A DNA stretch of 53,414 nt from Coriobacteriia bacterium (lineage in GTDB: Bacteria > Actinomycetota > Coriobacteriia > Anaerosomatales > JAAXUF01), in the NCBI GenBank assembly GCA_013334745.1, contig JAAXWY010000013.1, positions 1 to 53,414 on the forward strand. Direction: 5' to 3'. Shown piece after piece: positions 23,693-32,006 of the stretch (position 1 is the first letter of the stretch; the number at the start of each line of letters is the position of its first letter). The notes beneath the pieces are model-generated. The model ran no database searches. It had not been told where the DNA came from and saw only the letters and a program-made list of their open reading frames with translations. The translations under genes were made by a program, and so were the position numbers.

Positions 23693-24424
23693 ATGGAGCA
23701 AAACGAGCTTCTGCCCGTCCAGATCACCGCGCGCGATCTCGATGACGCATGGTTCCAGGTCATCGACGCGATCATGACGCACGGCTACCGCTACGAAGTC
23801 GAACGCGGCAGCTACGAAGGTACCGACCGCATCGAGCTCGACTTCGCGACCGTCCACATCAAGGATCCGGGCAACGGCCCGCTGCTGCCCATCATCCCCG
23901 ACGGTCTGGGCATCCCTCCCCTCGCCGATGAGGACTACGTGAAGTGTGAGTACTTCCCCGGCTACCTGCTCAACGACAAGTTGCAGGCCAACGAGGAGTA
24001 CACCTACGGCCAGCGCATCATGTGGCCGGTCACCGACGACCTACTCGGCCTGACGCTGCCGCAGATCGACTGGGCGGTACGGATGCTGCGCGACTCGGGC
24101 GGCAACACGAACCAGGCCACCATCGAGATCGGCCGTCCCGAAGACATCGCGGTGCACGACAATCAGGGCATCGGCTACGACCCGCCCTGCATGCGCTTGA
24201 TCGACTGCCGGGTGCGCTACGGCAAGCTGCACCTCATCGTCTACTTCCGCAGCTGGGACGCGTGGGGCGGCTTCCCCGTGAACATGGCCGGACTCGAGCT
24301 GCTGAAGCAGTGGATGGCCAGCGAGATCGGTGTCGGCTCAGGCAGCCTCATCGGCGTGTCGAAGGGGCTGCATCTTTACGGGCATGTCGAGGAGATCGCG
24401 AGGATCCGAACGCATAAGAAGTAG
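23693..24424 (+). CDS. Thymidylate synthase-fold protein (archaeal-type/atypical)
   Basis: 243 residues; ATG with GGGGAGG eight bases upstream. The C-terminal half carries thymidylate synthase-family landmarks in order: D-P-P-C-M with Cys166 at the nucleophile position, a G-K-L-H-L strand, Y-F-R-S-W-D-A-W-G-G-F-P-V-N-M-A matching the family Y-x-R-S-x-D-x-x-x-G-x-P-F-N-I-A, and L-H-L-Y-G-H matching the D-x-H-I-Y nucleotide contact. The His after the catalytic Cys in typical enzymes is Met here, and the N-terminal half lacks the usual folate-side motifs I would expect of bacterial ThyA. It may be an archaeal-type ThyA or a related pyrimidine methyl/hydroxymethyl transferase. Nothing nearby points to nucleotide metabolism. 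Confidence 0.7.
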   Translation: MEQNELLPVQITARDLDDAWFQVIDAIMTHGYRYEVERGSYEGTDRIELDFATVHIKDPGNGPLLPIIPDGLGIPPLADEDYVKCEYFPGYLLNDKLQANEEYTYGQRIMWPVTDDLLGLTLPQIDWAVRMLRDSGGNTNQATIEIGRPEDIAVHDNQGIGYDPPCMRLIDCRVRYGKLHLIVYFRSWDAWGGFPVNMAGLELLKQWMASEIGVGSGSLIGVSKGLHLYGHVEEIARIRTHKK

Positions 24425-24434
24425 CGGACCGACG

Positions 24435-26141
24435 CTAGCGAGGCTTGAGGATGACGTAGTCGGTTCCTGTTGCGACGGGCGTGAACTCCCGGTCGACGTA
24501 CTCGATGATGTAGTCGCGCGGGTTGGTTGCTCGCCTCTCCCATGCGTCTGCGTCGACCAGCACGACTGTCGGCTGATGCCCCGGCCGCCCCAACCACCCG
24601 ATGACGAATCGCGACAGCGGCTCCGACCCGCCCTCGGCACCGTAGAACATGAACGGAGCCACCGGCCGGGCGGCGGTGTAGAGGTGAATGCCAGGCTCGC
24701 GGTTGTAGACATACAGCCGGTCGGATGCGCTCGTCGTTGCCGACAGCAGTCGGTCGATCCGCCGGAGCTGCTCGGCGTTGGCCTCCGAGGTGAGCAGCCC
24801 GGCGTTGACTCCCGTCGCAGGCGTCCTCAGCTGCCACGGGTAGCCCGGTTCGCGCTGCGCGTAGGACCAGCACAGCGCCACGATGACCGCGGTCGACACC
24901 GCCCCGATCGCCACGGTGGCTGACAGCGCTTTGGCTTGCCCGGTCCGTGCGCCGAGTTCGTCGAAGGCGTTGCCGAGAAGCACCGCCATCGCAGGAGCCG
25001 ATACTGCCGCCGCACCCACCCCGAACGCCGTGAAGCCCGTGTTGCTGGTGTAGGCCATCAGCAGCGAGGCACAGGCCGCAACTCCGAACGAGAACGTGAG
25101 TGCCCGTCGGTGGGCACCGCCGACGCCCGGGTATCCGGACGCGATCGCTGCGAGCAGTAGCAACGAAGCCGCGTTGAGCGTGCGGAGCCCAGCGTAGTCA
25201 ACGTGGATCGCGGCGAGCACCGCGACCGGCAGCAGCGCGGTGATCGCCAGCGGGACGCGAAGACGAAGCAGCCGAAACGCGACCATCACCAGAATCAGGT
25301 ACGTGGCCGGCGCAAGGTAGGTGGCCCCCACAGCGCCTCGGGCGAGGATTAGGGCTTTCGGGAGCAGATCGAGGTAGCCCGCCCAGGGCGACGCGAACCG
25401 GTTGTAAGCGATGATGTCCGCGAGTCCCGAGAATGTGCCGGCGAGCGACCATACGAAGGCGAGCAGCACGAGCACCGCCCCTCCGCACGCCGCCGCGCTC
25501 ACGCGCCAGGACCGCGACAGCACTCCGAGAAGCACAATCGCCACGGCCGCGGTGATGATGTGCGGCGGATAGGCGGCAACCGCCAGACCGAGTGCGCAAC
25601 CCGACAGCACGAACAGCCACCATGCGTCGCGTCGCGCCGTCAGTGCCAGTCCCGCCAGCGATGTCGCCACAGACAGCGCGATGAGCGTGATCGTGTTGTA
25701 GCTCAGCGTGAACCACATGTACGGGACGAAACCGAGCGAACAAGCGGTGGCCAGGAGCGCGAGGCGCCAATCGACGATCCGCCGCAGCAACACGAACGCG
25801 AGACCGGCTGCGCCCAGGGCTGCACCAAAGTAGGCGAACCGAAGCGCAATCATGATCCCGTCGAGCCCGCCAAAGACGGCCATCCACGCGCTCACGAGAG
25901 GTGTGACCAGATAGCTGGCGAACTGATGGGCGCTCAGGTCGTCGAGGAGAGGTCGCATGCCCAGCGCAAAGCGGTACGACACCGCTGCGTAGTACGACTC
26001 ATCGCGAATGTCGACGCCGTAGCGAAGCCGTAGGCCCAGCAGCACGACGGCCGCCACTGTGACGACGATGGCGAACACGGACGCGATTGGCGCACTCGGT
26101 GCTACGTGCGATTCGTCGTGTGGCTGGTGGGTACTGCTCAC
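24435..26141 (-). CDS. Polytopic membrane protein, GT-C glycosyltransferase-like
   Basis: 568 residues from a GTG start with GGAGGAG upstream. About ten or more hydrophobic segments. A charged loop after the first (G-V-D-I-R-D-E-S-Y-Y-A, near residue 45) resembles the acidic motif in the first extracytoplasmic loop of polyprenyl-phosphate-dependent GT-C transferases. The C-terminal 100 residues form an extracytoplasmic domain (LYVYNREPGIHLYTAARPV). It probably transfers a sugar from a lipid carrier to a surface polymer or protein; the donor and acceptor cannot be told. It is convergent with the preceding gene and followed upstream by a 140-bp leader. Confidence 0.65.
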   Translation of the reverse strand: MSSTHQPHDESHVAPSAPIASVFAIVVTVAAVVLLGLRLRYGVDIRDESYYAAVSYRFALGMRPLLDDLSAHQFASYLVTPLVSAWMAVFGGLDGIMIALRFAYFGAALGAAGLAFVLLRRIVDWRLALLATACSLGFVPYMWFTLSYNTITLIALSVATSLAGLALTARRDAWWLFVLSGCALGLAVAAYPPHIITAAVAIVLLGVLSRSWRVSAAACGGAVLVLLAFVWSLAGTFSGLADIIAYNRFASPWAGYLDLLPKALILARGAVGATYLAPATYLILVMVAFRLLRLRVPLAITALLPVAVLAAIHVDYAGLRTLNAASLLLLAAIASGYPGVGGAHRRALTFSFGVAACASLLMAYTSNTGFTAFGVGAAAVSAPAMAVLLGNAFDELGARTGQAKALSATVAIGAVSTAVIVALCWSYAQREPGYPWQLRTPATGVNAGLLTSEANAEQLRRIDRLLSATTSASDRLYVYNREPGIHLYTAARPVAPFMFYGAEGGSEPLSRFVIGWLGRPGHQPTVVLVDADAWERRATNPRDYIIEYVDREFTPVATGTDYVILKPR

Positions 26142-26282
26142 GCTCTGGACTCCTCCGAGAATGCGACCCTCTCGGCCTGTTGGCTCATCTGCCCGGTCGG
26201 CCCACCGCCCCGCTCACCGTGAGAGTTGGGCGCACCGAGACTCGCTCCTAGCCTACCGAGTATCGCAGAAGCCGCGCACGAA
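26142..26282 (-). other. GC-rich leader before the GT-C-like gene
   Basis: A 141-bp gap holding small hairpins, for example CCGAGA (26155-26160) with TCTCGG (26170-26175), and CTCA with TGAG around 26213-26223. The stretch could fold as a leader RNA of the GT-C-like gene, but it matches no regulatory RNA class I can name. Confidence 0.25.
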
Positions 26283-27200
26283 TCAGCCCAGCGGCTCCTC
26301 GACGGGAACCGGGTCGTCGCCCGACTCGGCGAACACGACCGCGCCCACGATGAGTACGCATGCGGCAAGCTGCATGAGTGAGAGCGACTCGCCGCGTACA
26401 GCCCAACCCGCCAGCAGGGCCACGGCCGGAATGAGGTTGATGGCGAGCGACGCTCGGCTCGCGGGCATGAGCTTCAGCGCCGTGTTGTAGAACCCGAACG
26501 CCGCGAGGCTGACGGCAAGGCCGAGGTACGCGACGCACGCCCAGGCCACCGGCGGCGCGTTGAGCCATGACGCCGGACCGGACGCGAGCGCCATCGGCGC
26601 GAAGAAGACCGTGCCAACGGCCGCCTGCACGCCGGTGATGAGCCACGGGTTATAGCGCATGCTCAGATGCTTCGTGGCCAGCATCGAGCCTGCCGCCGAG
26701 ACCATGGCGAGCAGCTCGAGCGTATTGCCAAGCAGCGGGTTCGAGGCGCTCTCCTGCACCGTGCCTCCGAAGGAGAGCATCGCAACTCCAGCGAGCGAGA
26801 GCGCGATGCCCACGCCCCCGCGCCACGTCAGCCGCTCATGCAGGAACAGCCAGGCCCCTCCTGCGACGAGCAGCGGCACGATCGCAGAGATCACGCCCGC
26901 CTGGCTCGACGTGGTGAACTGCACCGCGAAGCCCTCGAACAGGTAGTACAAGCAGGGTATGCACATCGCCGCCAGCAGGAGGATCTTCCAGTCACCGCGT
27001 CGGTACTCAGGTCTGGGGATGCGGCCCCAGAACGGTGCGAAAGCGATGGAGGCGATCACCATGCGCAGCCAGATGACGGTCATTGGCGAGAACGCATCGA
27101 GCGCGGTCTTGATCGCGACGAAGCTTGTACCCCAGAACAGGACCGCCCCTCCGAGGAGGAGCAGCGGCAAGACTGAGCGCTGCTGTTGCGATGAGGACAC
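26283..27200 (-). CDS. EamA/DMT-superfamily transporter
   Basis: 305 residues with ten hydrophobic segments arranged as two five-helix EamA repeats. The first begins with W-G-T-S-F-V-A-I-K and R-M-V-I-A-S. The second includes E-L-L-A-M-V-S-A-A-G and the N-T-A-L-K near its end. The closing acidic tail (ESGDDPVPVEEP) is cytoplasmic. The family exports metabolites such as amino acids or nucleosides; the substrate is unknown. The start is GTG. It is divergent from the PASTA protein across 154 bp. Confidence 0.88.
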   Translation of the reverse strand: MSSSQQQRSVLPLLLLGGAVLFWGTSFVAIKTALDAFSPMTVIWLRMVIASIAFAPFWGRIPRPEYRRGDWKILLLAAMCIPCLYYLFEGFAVQFTTSSQAGVISAIVPLLVAGGAWLFLHERLTWRGGVGIALSLAGVAMLSFGGTVQESASNPLLGNTLELLAMVSAAGSMLATKHLSMRYNPWLITGVQAAVGTVFFAPMALASGPASWLNAPPVAWACVAYLGLAVSLAAFGFYNTALKLMPASRASLAINLIPAVALLAGWAVRGESLSLMQLAACVLIVGAVVFAESGDDPVPVEEPLG

Positions 27201-27354
27201 GAAGACGCCTTGTGGTCGGAGCGGGTGAGGTCATCGGATTCTAGCGCAGCACGAGGGCAGCGGGTGTCGCATTGGCTATTCTGGGGTTAGCCGAGGGATT
27301 CGCATCGGTAGAACGGGAATATTTCTCTGATAGCCCCCGAGAGAGAGGGAACAG

Positions 27355-28767
27355 ATGTCTCGAGATTCCGCGGCGGGAACCGTTCAGCGCACGCTGGTTC
27401 CGGTTGGATCGCCAATAGTTCTAATCGTCTCGAAGGGTATGGCTCCGGCCTCCTCGGCGGATGCGACCGTGCCCGATGTCGTGGGCGAGGCTCAAGCCGA
27501 TGCGCTCACGGCGCTTCAGCAGGTGGGAATGAATGCGCAGATATTCACGCAGGCGAACGAGACCTACGCGCGCGGCAAGGTGATCGCCCAGTGGCCACGA
27601 TCGCGTGAGCTCGCTGCGCCCGGCACAACCGCCGCCCTCATGGTGTCGTCGGGTGCCCCGGCCGAAGGCACGTCGCTCATGGGCGTCCCCAACGTCGTGG
27701 GGCAGACCGAAGCGGCGGCTCAGGCGACGCTGGAGCAGAGCCGACTGTCGCATAGCGTCTTAGCCGCCTTCAGCCCGACGGTTCCCACCGGCGTGGTCAT
27801 GGCGCAGGTTCCCGAAGAGCGCAGTGTCGTGCCGGCCCCCAAGAGCAAGCTGTGGCTCTGGCTCATGGCTGCGCTCGCCGTGTTGCTCATCGCAGTGGCA
27901 GCCATGTTCTTCTTCAATCAGCCGCCTGCGACCGACGAGGTTGTAGTCGTTCCCGACGTCGTAGGAATGGTGCAAGCGGATGCCGAGGCAGCGCTGACAG
28001 AGATCGGCCTTACCGCCGGCAGGATCACCGAGAGCCAAAGCACCACAGCGGCCGCCGGCTCGGTCATGTCACAAGACCCGGCAAAGGACGCCGAGGTCGC
28101 CAAGGGCTCGAGGGTCAACCTCGTTGTCGCCGTCAAGAGCGATCTGGTCGAGGTTCCCAACGTCGTTGGATCCACCCGAGACAGCGCTTTACAGACACTC
28201 GGCCGAGCCGAACTCAAGGTGAGCACGACGGAAGCGGCAAGTGACAGTGTGGCCAAGGGCACCGTGATATCGCAGAGCCCGAAGGCCGGCCAGCAGGTAC
28301 CTGCTGACACTGAAGTAGGCATCGTGGTCTCAACCGGCGCCAAGCAGACGAACGTCAGCGTCCCGAATGTCGTCGGCATGTCGTCGGCGGATGCGAAGGC
28401 GGAGATCGCGGACAACGGCCTCAAGGCCAAGGCCGTCGAGTCCTACAGCGCGTCGGTACCGAAGGGCGACGTCATCGGCCAGTCGCCGTCAGCAGGTGCG
28501 TCGGTCGCGGCCGGCACCCAGATCATGGTGCTCGTCTCGGCTGGCCCGGTTCCCTCCGGTGGAGATACCGTCTCGGTGCCGGACGTAGTGGGCATGTCGG
28601 TCGCCGATGCGACCGCCGAGCTCACGGCCGCAGGCCTCAAGCTGGTGTCATACAAGACCGACGGCACGGGAGCACCCGCCGACGAGGTCGTGTACCAAAC
28701 ACCGCTCGCCAGCGAGGACGCACCGAAGAACAGCCAGGTCGTGCTTGTGGTGTCCAGCGGGAAGTAG
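27355..28767 (+). CDS. Membrane protein with PASTA domains on both sides of its transmembrane segment
   Basis: 470 residues, no kinase domain. Residues 1-28 read like the last strand of a PASTA repeat (P-V-G-S-P-I-V-L-I-V-S-K-G). Two further PASTA repeats begin near 39 (VPDVVGEAQADAL) and 111 (VPNVVGQTEAAAQ). One hydrophobic helix follows at about 166-187, preceded by K-S-K, then four PASTA repeats begin near 199, 265, 330 and 404. PASTA domains bind peptidoglycan fragments in Ser/Thr kinases and PBPs. An in-frame TAG eight codons before the ATG fixes the 5' limit, and AGAGGGA precedes the start. By the positive-inside rule the first repeats would be cytoplasmic, which is odd. A terminator follows. 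Confidence 0.85.
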   Translation: MSRDSAAGTVQRTLVPVGSPIVLIVSKGMAPASSADATVPDVVGEAQADALTALQQVGMNAQIFTQANETYARGKVIAQWPRSRELAAPGTTAALMVSSGAPAEGTSLMGVPNVVGQTEAAAQATLEQSRLSHSVLAAFSPTVPTGVVMAQVPEERSVVPAPKSKLWLWLMAALAVLLIAVAAMFFFNQPPATDEVVVVPDVVGMVQADAEAALTEIGLTAGRITESQSTTAAAGSVMSQDPAKDAEVAKGSRVNLVVAVKSDLVEVPNVVGSTRDSALQTLGRAELKVSTTEAASDSVAKGTVISQSPKAGQQVPADTEVGIVVSTGAKQTNVSVPNVVGMSSADAKAEIADNGLKAKAVESYSASVPKGDVIGQSPSAGASVAAGTQIMVLVSAGPVPSGGDTVSVPDVVGMSVADATAELTAAGLKLVSYKTDGTGAPADEVVYQTPLASEDAPKNSQVVLVVSSGK

Positions 28768-28786
28768 CTGGCGGCACTGAGCGAAC

Positions 28787-28828
28787 GGCGGCCCTGGTCA
28801 CCATTGCGTGACTGGGGCCGCCTTCTTA
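28787..28828 (+). terminator. Intrinsic-type terminator after the PASTA gene
   Basis: GGCGGCCCTGGTCAC (28787-28801) pairs with GTGACTGGGGCCGCC (28808-28822) with one weak spot, followed by TTCTTAGG. It lies 20 bp past the stop codon. Confidence 0.7.
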
Positions 28829-28902
28829 GGGGTAAGAAATGAGTGTGGATTAGTACCATATTCTAGGCGCAGCGAACTCACCGCTTTTCTTGCGAGGATG
28901 AA

Positions 28903-29012
28903 GTGCCTGCTTGGCACCGGGAAGGGGCTCTCGTTCCGGGTTGGTTCTATCGCTCTCCGGATAGAACCCTGAGACCCCCCGAAGGGGTTCGTTCCAACGG
29001 CGCTGCCGTTGG
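28903..29012. other. Intergenic cluster of consecutive hairpins
   Basis: Within 110 bp: GTGCC/GGCAC (28903-28907, 28913-28917); a CCGG-AA/TT-CCGG arm around 28918-28940; GGTTCTATC/GATAGAACC (28943-28951, 28960-28968, perfect 9 bp); CCCC/GGGG around GAA (28977-28980, 28984-28987); and CCAACGGC/GCCGTTGG (28994-29001, 29005-29012, perfect 8 bp). GAAGGGG followed shortly by CGTTCC occurs twice (from 28921 and 28981). This may be a noncoding RNA, a REP-like element or a leader of the following gene. I recognise no known family. The rest of the 28768-29086 gap holds the PASTA terminator and an AT-richer patch at 28830-28870. Confidence 0.4.
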
Positions 29013-29086
29013 CGATTCGTGATTCCAGCATGGAGAACTGCATAGACCGCGCGGGTTGGCGTTCAACAAGAGAGGGGTGGTCCACG

Positions 29087-29587
29087 ATGGAGGCAGCACC
29101 GGAGGGCATGCGAAGGTTCTTCGTTGTAAGCAAGTTCGGTGTGGGTCGTGACTTCGAGATCGTTGGCGAGGATGAGCAGCGAGTACTCTTCATTGATGGC
29201 AAGCTCGGCATGAAGCCCACGGCGGAGGTCCAGGACGCTGCCGGCACGGTGATCATGCGGGTCGAGGGCAAACTGCTTGGAATACCAAAGCGGATGACCA
29301 TAATGGACGCGAAGGGTACTGAGCTCGCGTCGCTCAAGGCGAAGATCTCCCCTCTCAAGAGCCGCATCGAGATCGCTCTACCCGACGGCGCTCTGTGGGT
29401 TCTCGAAGGCAACCTGATCGAGAAGGACTACAGCGTAACCACAGCTGACGGACGCGTGGCGCTTGCGATCAGCCAGAAGTGGATGACTGTCCGAGACCGT
29501 TACGCGATGGATGTGGCTGATGGCGTGGATCTGGCATTCGCGGCCGCAATGCTTTGGACCGTCGATGCATTCCGTGAACAGCGCTAG
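29087..29587 (+). CDS. LURP-one-related (tubby C-terminal-like) protein
   Basis: 166 residues. The start ATG 29087 follows AGAGGGG; ATG 29108 is an alternative. The pattern M-R-R-F-F-V-V-S-K, then F-E-I-V-x-E, V-L-F-I-D-G-K, M-R-V-E-G-K and a late W-x-L-E-G-N fits the LURP-one/YxjI family. This is a twelve-strand barrel around a helix; some eukaryotic relatives bind phosphoinositides, and bacterial roles are unsettled. No signal peptide. It lies in a stretch of lower GC (57% in 29161-29220) between core genes. Confidence 0.75.
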   Translation: MEAAPEGMRRFFVVSKFGVGRDFEIVGEDEQRVLFIDGKLGMKPTAEVQDAAGTVIMRVEGKLLGIPKRMTIMDAKGTELASLKAKISPLKSRIEIALPDGALWVLEGNLIEKDYSVTTADGRVALAISQKWMTVRDRYAMDVADGVDLAFAAAMLWTVDAFREQR

Positions 29588-29790
29588 TACTTTGGGGCCG
29601 AGCTTCACAGCTGCTCGTTCGGATGCCGGTAGACATCGAATTCTCCCCCTGCCACCGGCCCGCCCACCATCTTGCTGCTCGGCCTTGCCTCCTGGCGATT
29701 GACCGCTCTTGACCTCGGGTAATCATCTCTAAAGCGTGTGTAGTAGGGTCTCGCAAGAGAACCCTGGACATCAGACTAAGGAGCACGCCG

Positions 29791-30591
29791 ATGAACGCGG
29801 AACGAACAGACAGCCGGCCACCACTGCTCCGACCGTCGGTGCTCGCTGCCCTGGTCGCGTGGGCGATCTACGAGGTAGCCTTCTACGGGATGGCCGCGCT
29901 CCCGGGCATCCCGTACACACAGTGGTTTGCCTCCGCGAGCAACGGAGTCCGAACCGCCCTCATCCCGCTTGCCGTCGGTAGCGTGTTCATGCTCGCTTTC
30001 GCTCTTCTCTCGCGGTGGGACTACCTGTGGCGCGATCCGATCCGGCTCTCGACCACGATCACGATGAAGATCGCGCTCGTCGCATTCGTCGTGTTGACCG
30101 CGATCCGTTTCGTGAGTACGAAATGGAGCGAGATACCGCTGGCGCTTCTCGCGACAATCCTCGCAGCCGGTGTGCTCGTCGGCTTTGCCGAGGAGCTGAC
30201 GTTCCGCGGCATCTTCCTGCGCGGCATGCGAGCGGGGGGTCGGTCGGAGATAGCGGCAGCGATCTGGACTGCCGCAGCCTTCGGCATATTTCACCTGCCG
30301 AATCTCTTTCTGGGAACGGGTGCCGCAGGCGCTCTCCAACTGGTGCTGGCTGCGTTCAGCGGTCTGCTGCTGTACGTATGGCGTCGTCAGTGGGGTGCGA
30401 TCTGGCCCGCAATGGTGGCGCACGGGGTGTGGGACATCTCTACCTTCACTTCAGGCCAAGCATCGTACCAATGGGCACAGCTTTGGGCACTGCCCTCGGC
30501 TGGGATTACGCTCTTGTTGGGCATCGCCGTGCTCGTGAGCATCGTTCGCAACGACCGCGGTATTGTCGCGATACCCGCTGAAACCGAGTAG
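29791..30591 (+). CDS. CPBP-family intramembrane glutamic endopeptidase
   Basis: 266 residues, about eight hydrophobic segments. The catalytic motifs are complete: E-E-x-x-x-R in FAEELTFRG, F-x-x-x-H in FGIFHLPN and H-G-x-x-D in AHGVWDIS. This is the CAAX-protease/bacteriocin-processing (Abi) family that cleaves within the membrane; the substrate is unknown. AAGGAG lies eight bases before the ATG. The 203-bp gap upstream shows no gene and only weak promoter-like hexamers (TTGACC twice near 29700-29717). Confidence 0.88.
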   Translation: MNAERTDSRPPLLRPSVLAALVAWAIYEVAFYGMAALPGIPYTQWFASASNGVRTALIPLAVGSVFMLAFALLSRWDYLWRDPIRLSTTITMKIALVAFVVLTAIRFVSTKWSEIPLALLATILAAGVLVGFAEELTFRGIFLRGMRAGGRSEIAAAIWTAAAFGIFHLPNLFLGTGAAGALQLVLAAFSGLLLYVWRRQWGAIWPAMVAHGVWDISTFTSGQASYQWAQLWALPSAGITLLLGIAVLVSIVRNDRGIVAIPAETE

Positions 30592-30632
30592 CACCCGTTC
30601 GCGTCGCAGGACCGCTGACGATCGGAATGCCA

Positions 30633-30666
30633 GACGCCTGCTCCTCGAATCCGAGGAGCAGGCGTC
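30633..30666. terminator. Perfect 15-bp hairpin between CPBP gene and tRNA-Ser
   Basis: GACGCCTGCTCCTCG (30633-30647) pairs perfectly with 30652-30666 around a 4-nt loop. It sits 41 bp after the CPBP stop and 12 bp beyond the 3' end of the minus-strand tRNA, so it can serve both convergent transcripts. Confidence 0.7.
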
Positions 30667-30678
30667 GTCATGTTCATG

Positions 30679-30771
30679 TGGCGGAGAGGGAGGGATTCGA
30701 ACCCTCGTAACGGGGGATACCCGCTAAACAGTTTTCGAGACTGCCGCATTCAACCACTCTGCCACCTCTCC
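30679..30771 (-). tRNA. tRNA-Ser (anticodon CGA, reads UCG)
   Basis: Acceptor GGAGAGG pairs with CCTCTCC, discriminator G, and CCA is encoded. The seven-base anticodon loop CTCGAAA gives CGA (30735-30737). The long variable arm (around the CGGGTATCCCCCG segment) and T-loop GGTTCGAATCC are class II serine features. Confidence 0.95.
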
Positions 30772-30815
30772 GCGAGGTTGCAGCGCTCCCGACAGTGCGG
30801 GAGCGGCAGTAACGG

Positions 30816-30844
30816 AGTATAGCGACCGCATGCGAGGCGGGCAA
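30816..30844 (-). promoter_or_regulatory. Promoter of tRNA-Ser(CGA)
   Basis: On the minus strand TTGCCC (30844-30839), a 17-bp spacer and TATACT (30821-30816), about 45 bp upstream of the mature tRNA 5' end. The second tRNA-Ser in the window has the same layout, which supports the call. The -35 hexamer lies inside the 21-bp direct repeat. Confidence 0.8.
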
Positions 30845-30848
30845 TGCG
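30828..30848. repeat. 21-bp direct repeat, copy 1 (tRNA-Ser promoter)
   Basis: Identical over 21 bases to 32007-32027 and different on both flanks. This copy spans the -35 element and part of the spacer of the tRNA-Ser promoter. The two copies enclose only the acyltransferase gene. Confidence 0.8.
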
Positions 30849-30883
30849 ACCGACGTCGAATCGGGCGGCTCGTCTGCTCTGCA

Positions 30884-31921
30884 TCACGAATCAGCGTCAC
30901 CAGGAGCGTCCGAGGCCTTCCGACGATACCCCGAGCCGCCGATCGGAGGACCGGGCAAACGCGCAGTCCGCCCGAGGAAAAGGAGCCGAGTCACTCCGAG
31001 AATGTTCAGGAGCATCGTCACAGCGATGCTGGCGAGAAGTGCGATCACAAACGTCCCGAGCGGACCCCCGCGCGCAACGAGGAATCGCCCGTGGACTGCG
31101 TAGATGCCCAGTGTGATCGTGCCTACCCAGGCGATCCATGACAACCGTGAGCGAAAGCGACTCAGGATCAAATAGGCGACCGCGGCGAACGTCAGAGCAA
31201 TCGCTACTGAGCTCAGACCGACGACCAACTGGCGGAACGCTGCTAAGACAGTCGCTTCGCTCACAGGAATCCCATCCGGAGCGACGCCCGTGCGAGTCGC
31301 CATCCACGCACGGGATGCCACCGCTGCAGCCCCCGCGAAGCCAAGTGCGGGCATCATCCGCAGCACAGTCCCTTCGGCAAGCCCTCCCGGTGCTTCGGCC
31401 AATGCCTGGCCGATCACGAAGTAGACCAGAAGGCTCTGAATGTAGAGGACTCCGAAGAACGGGGTCAGTGGCGGCAGCAGATAGAAGATCAAGGAGATTC
31501 CCACCGCCAACGCGAGTGGAATCCTCCGCAAGAGTCCGGCGACGAGTTCGATACCCAGAAGCGCATACAGAAACCACAGCAGCCCCCCGTGGTAGGGATT
31601 GACCGCCGCACGCCCGAGCCAGAGGACGATCCCTGCCGAACCCGAGTCAGCGAGATACGTCAGCGCAGCCCAAGCGAAGTACGGGACGAGCAGCAACTGC
31701 CAACGCACTCGATGGCGCCTATTGCGCGGCGACAGGTATCCGCTGATCAGCACGAATAGTGGCAAATGCACCGAGGAGAGTGCTCGAAACGCAAGTCCGC
31801 TCACTCCGGTCGCAGTAGAAGAACTCAAGGCCATCGAGTGACCAAGCACGACGAGAATGATCGCGACACCCCGGAGCGCATCCAGTACCGGGTCCCTTGA
31901 GCGTGGCGATGCCTCTGACAC
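30884..31921 (-). CDS. Acyltransferase 3 family membrane protein (OafA/YrhL-like)
   Basis: 345 residues from GTG 31921 (AAGGAAG upstream); longer starts would run into hutG. About ten membrane segments. The N-terminal signature L-D-A-L-R-G-V-A-I-I-L-V-V-L-G-H and a later S-V-H-L-P-L-F-V-L-I-S-G-Y are diagnostic. The family moves acetyl or other acyl groups onto surface sugars or lipids. GC is lower than in the hut genes (60% at 31201-31260 and 53% at 31441-31500, against 73% at 33241-33300), and the gene is bracketed by 21-bp direct repeats. Both suggest recent acquisition between hutG and tRNA-Ser. Confidence 0.87.
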   Translation of the reverse strand: MSEASPRSRDPVLDALRGVAIILVVLGHSMALSSSTATGVSGLAFRALSSVHLPLFVLISGYLSPRNRRHRVRWQLLLVPYFAWAALTYLADSGSAGIVLWLGRAAVNPYHGGLLWFLYALLGIELVAGLLRRIPLALAVGISLIFYLLPPLTPFFGVLYIQSLLVYFVIGQALAEAPGGLAEGTVLRMMPALGFAGAAAVASRAWMATRTGVAPDGIPVSEATVLAAFRQLVVGLSSVAIALTFAAVAYLILSRFRSRLSWIAWVGTITLGIYAVHGRFLVARGGPLGTFVIALLASIAVTMLLNILGVTRLLFLGRTARLPGPPIGGSGYRRKASDAPGDADS

Positions 31922-32006
31922 GGACGTCTTCCTTCGCTTCCAGTCGCGCGTGACGGTCAAGCGGTACGCGATCGTCGCTGCCGCCCGCACGACGAACCCT
32001 TTGGTA

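Noticed and set aside
28798-29412. 204-codon minus-strand frame across the hairpin cluster and LURP-like gene
   Set aside because: It is antisense to a well-supported gene and runs through hairpins. No domain character.
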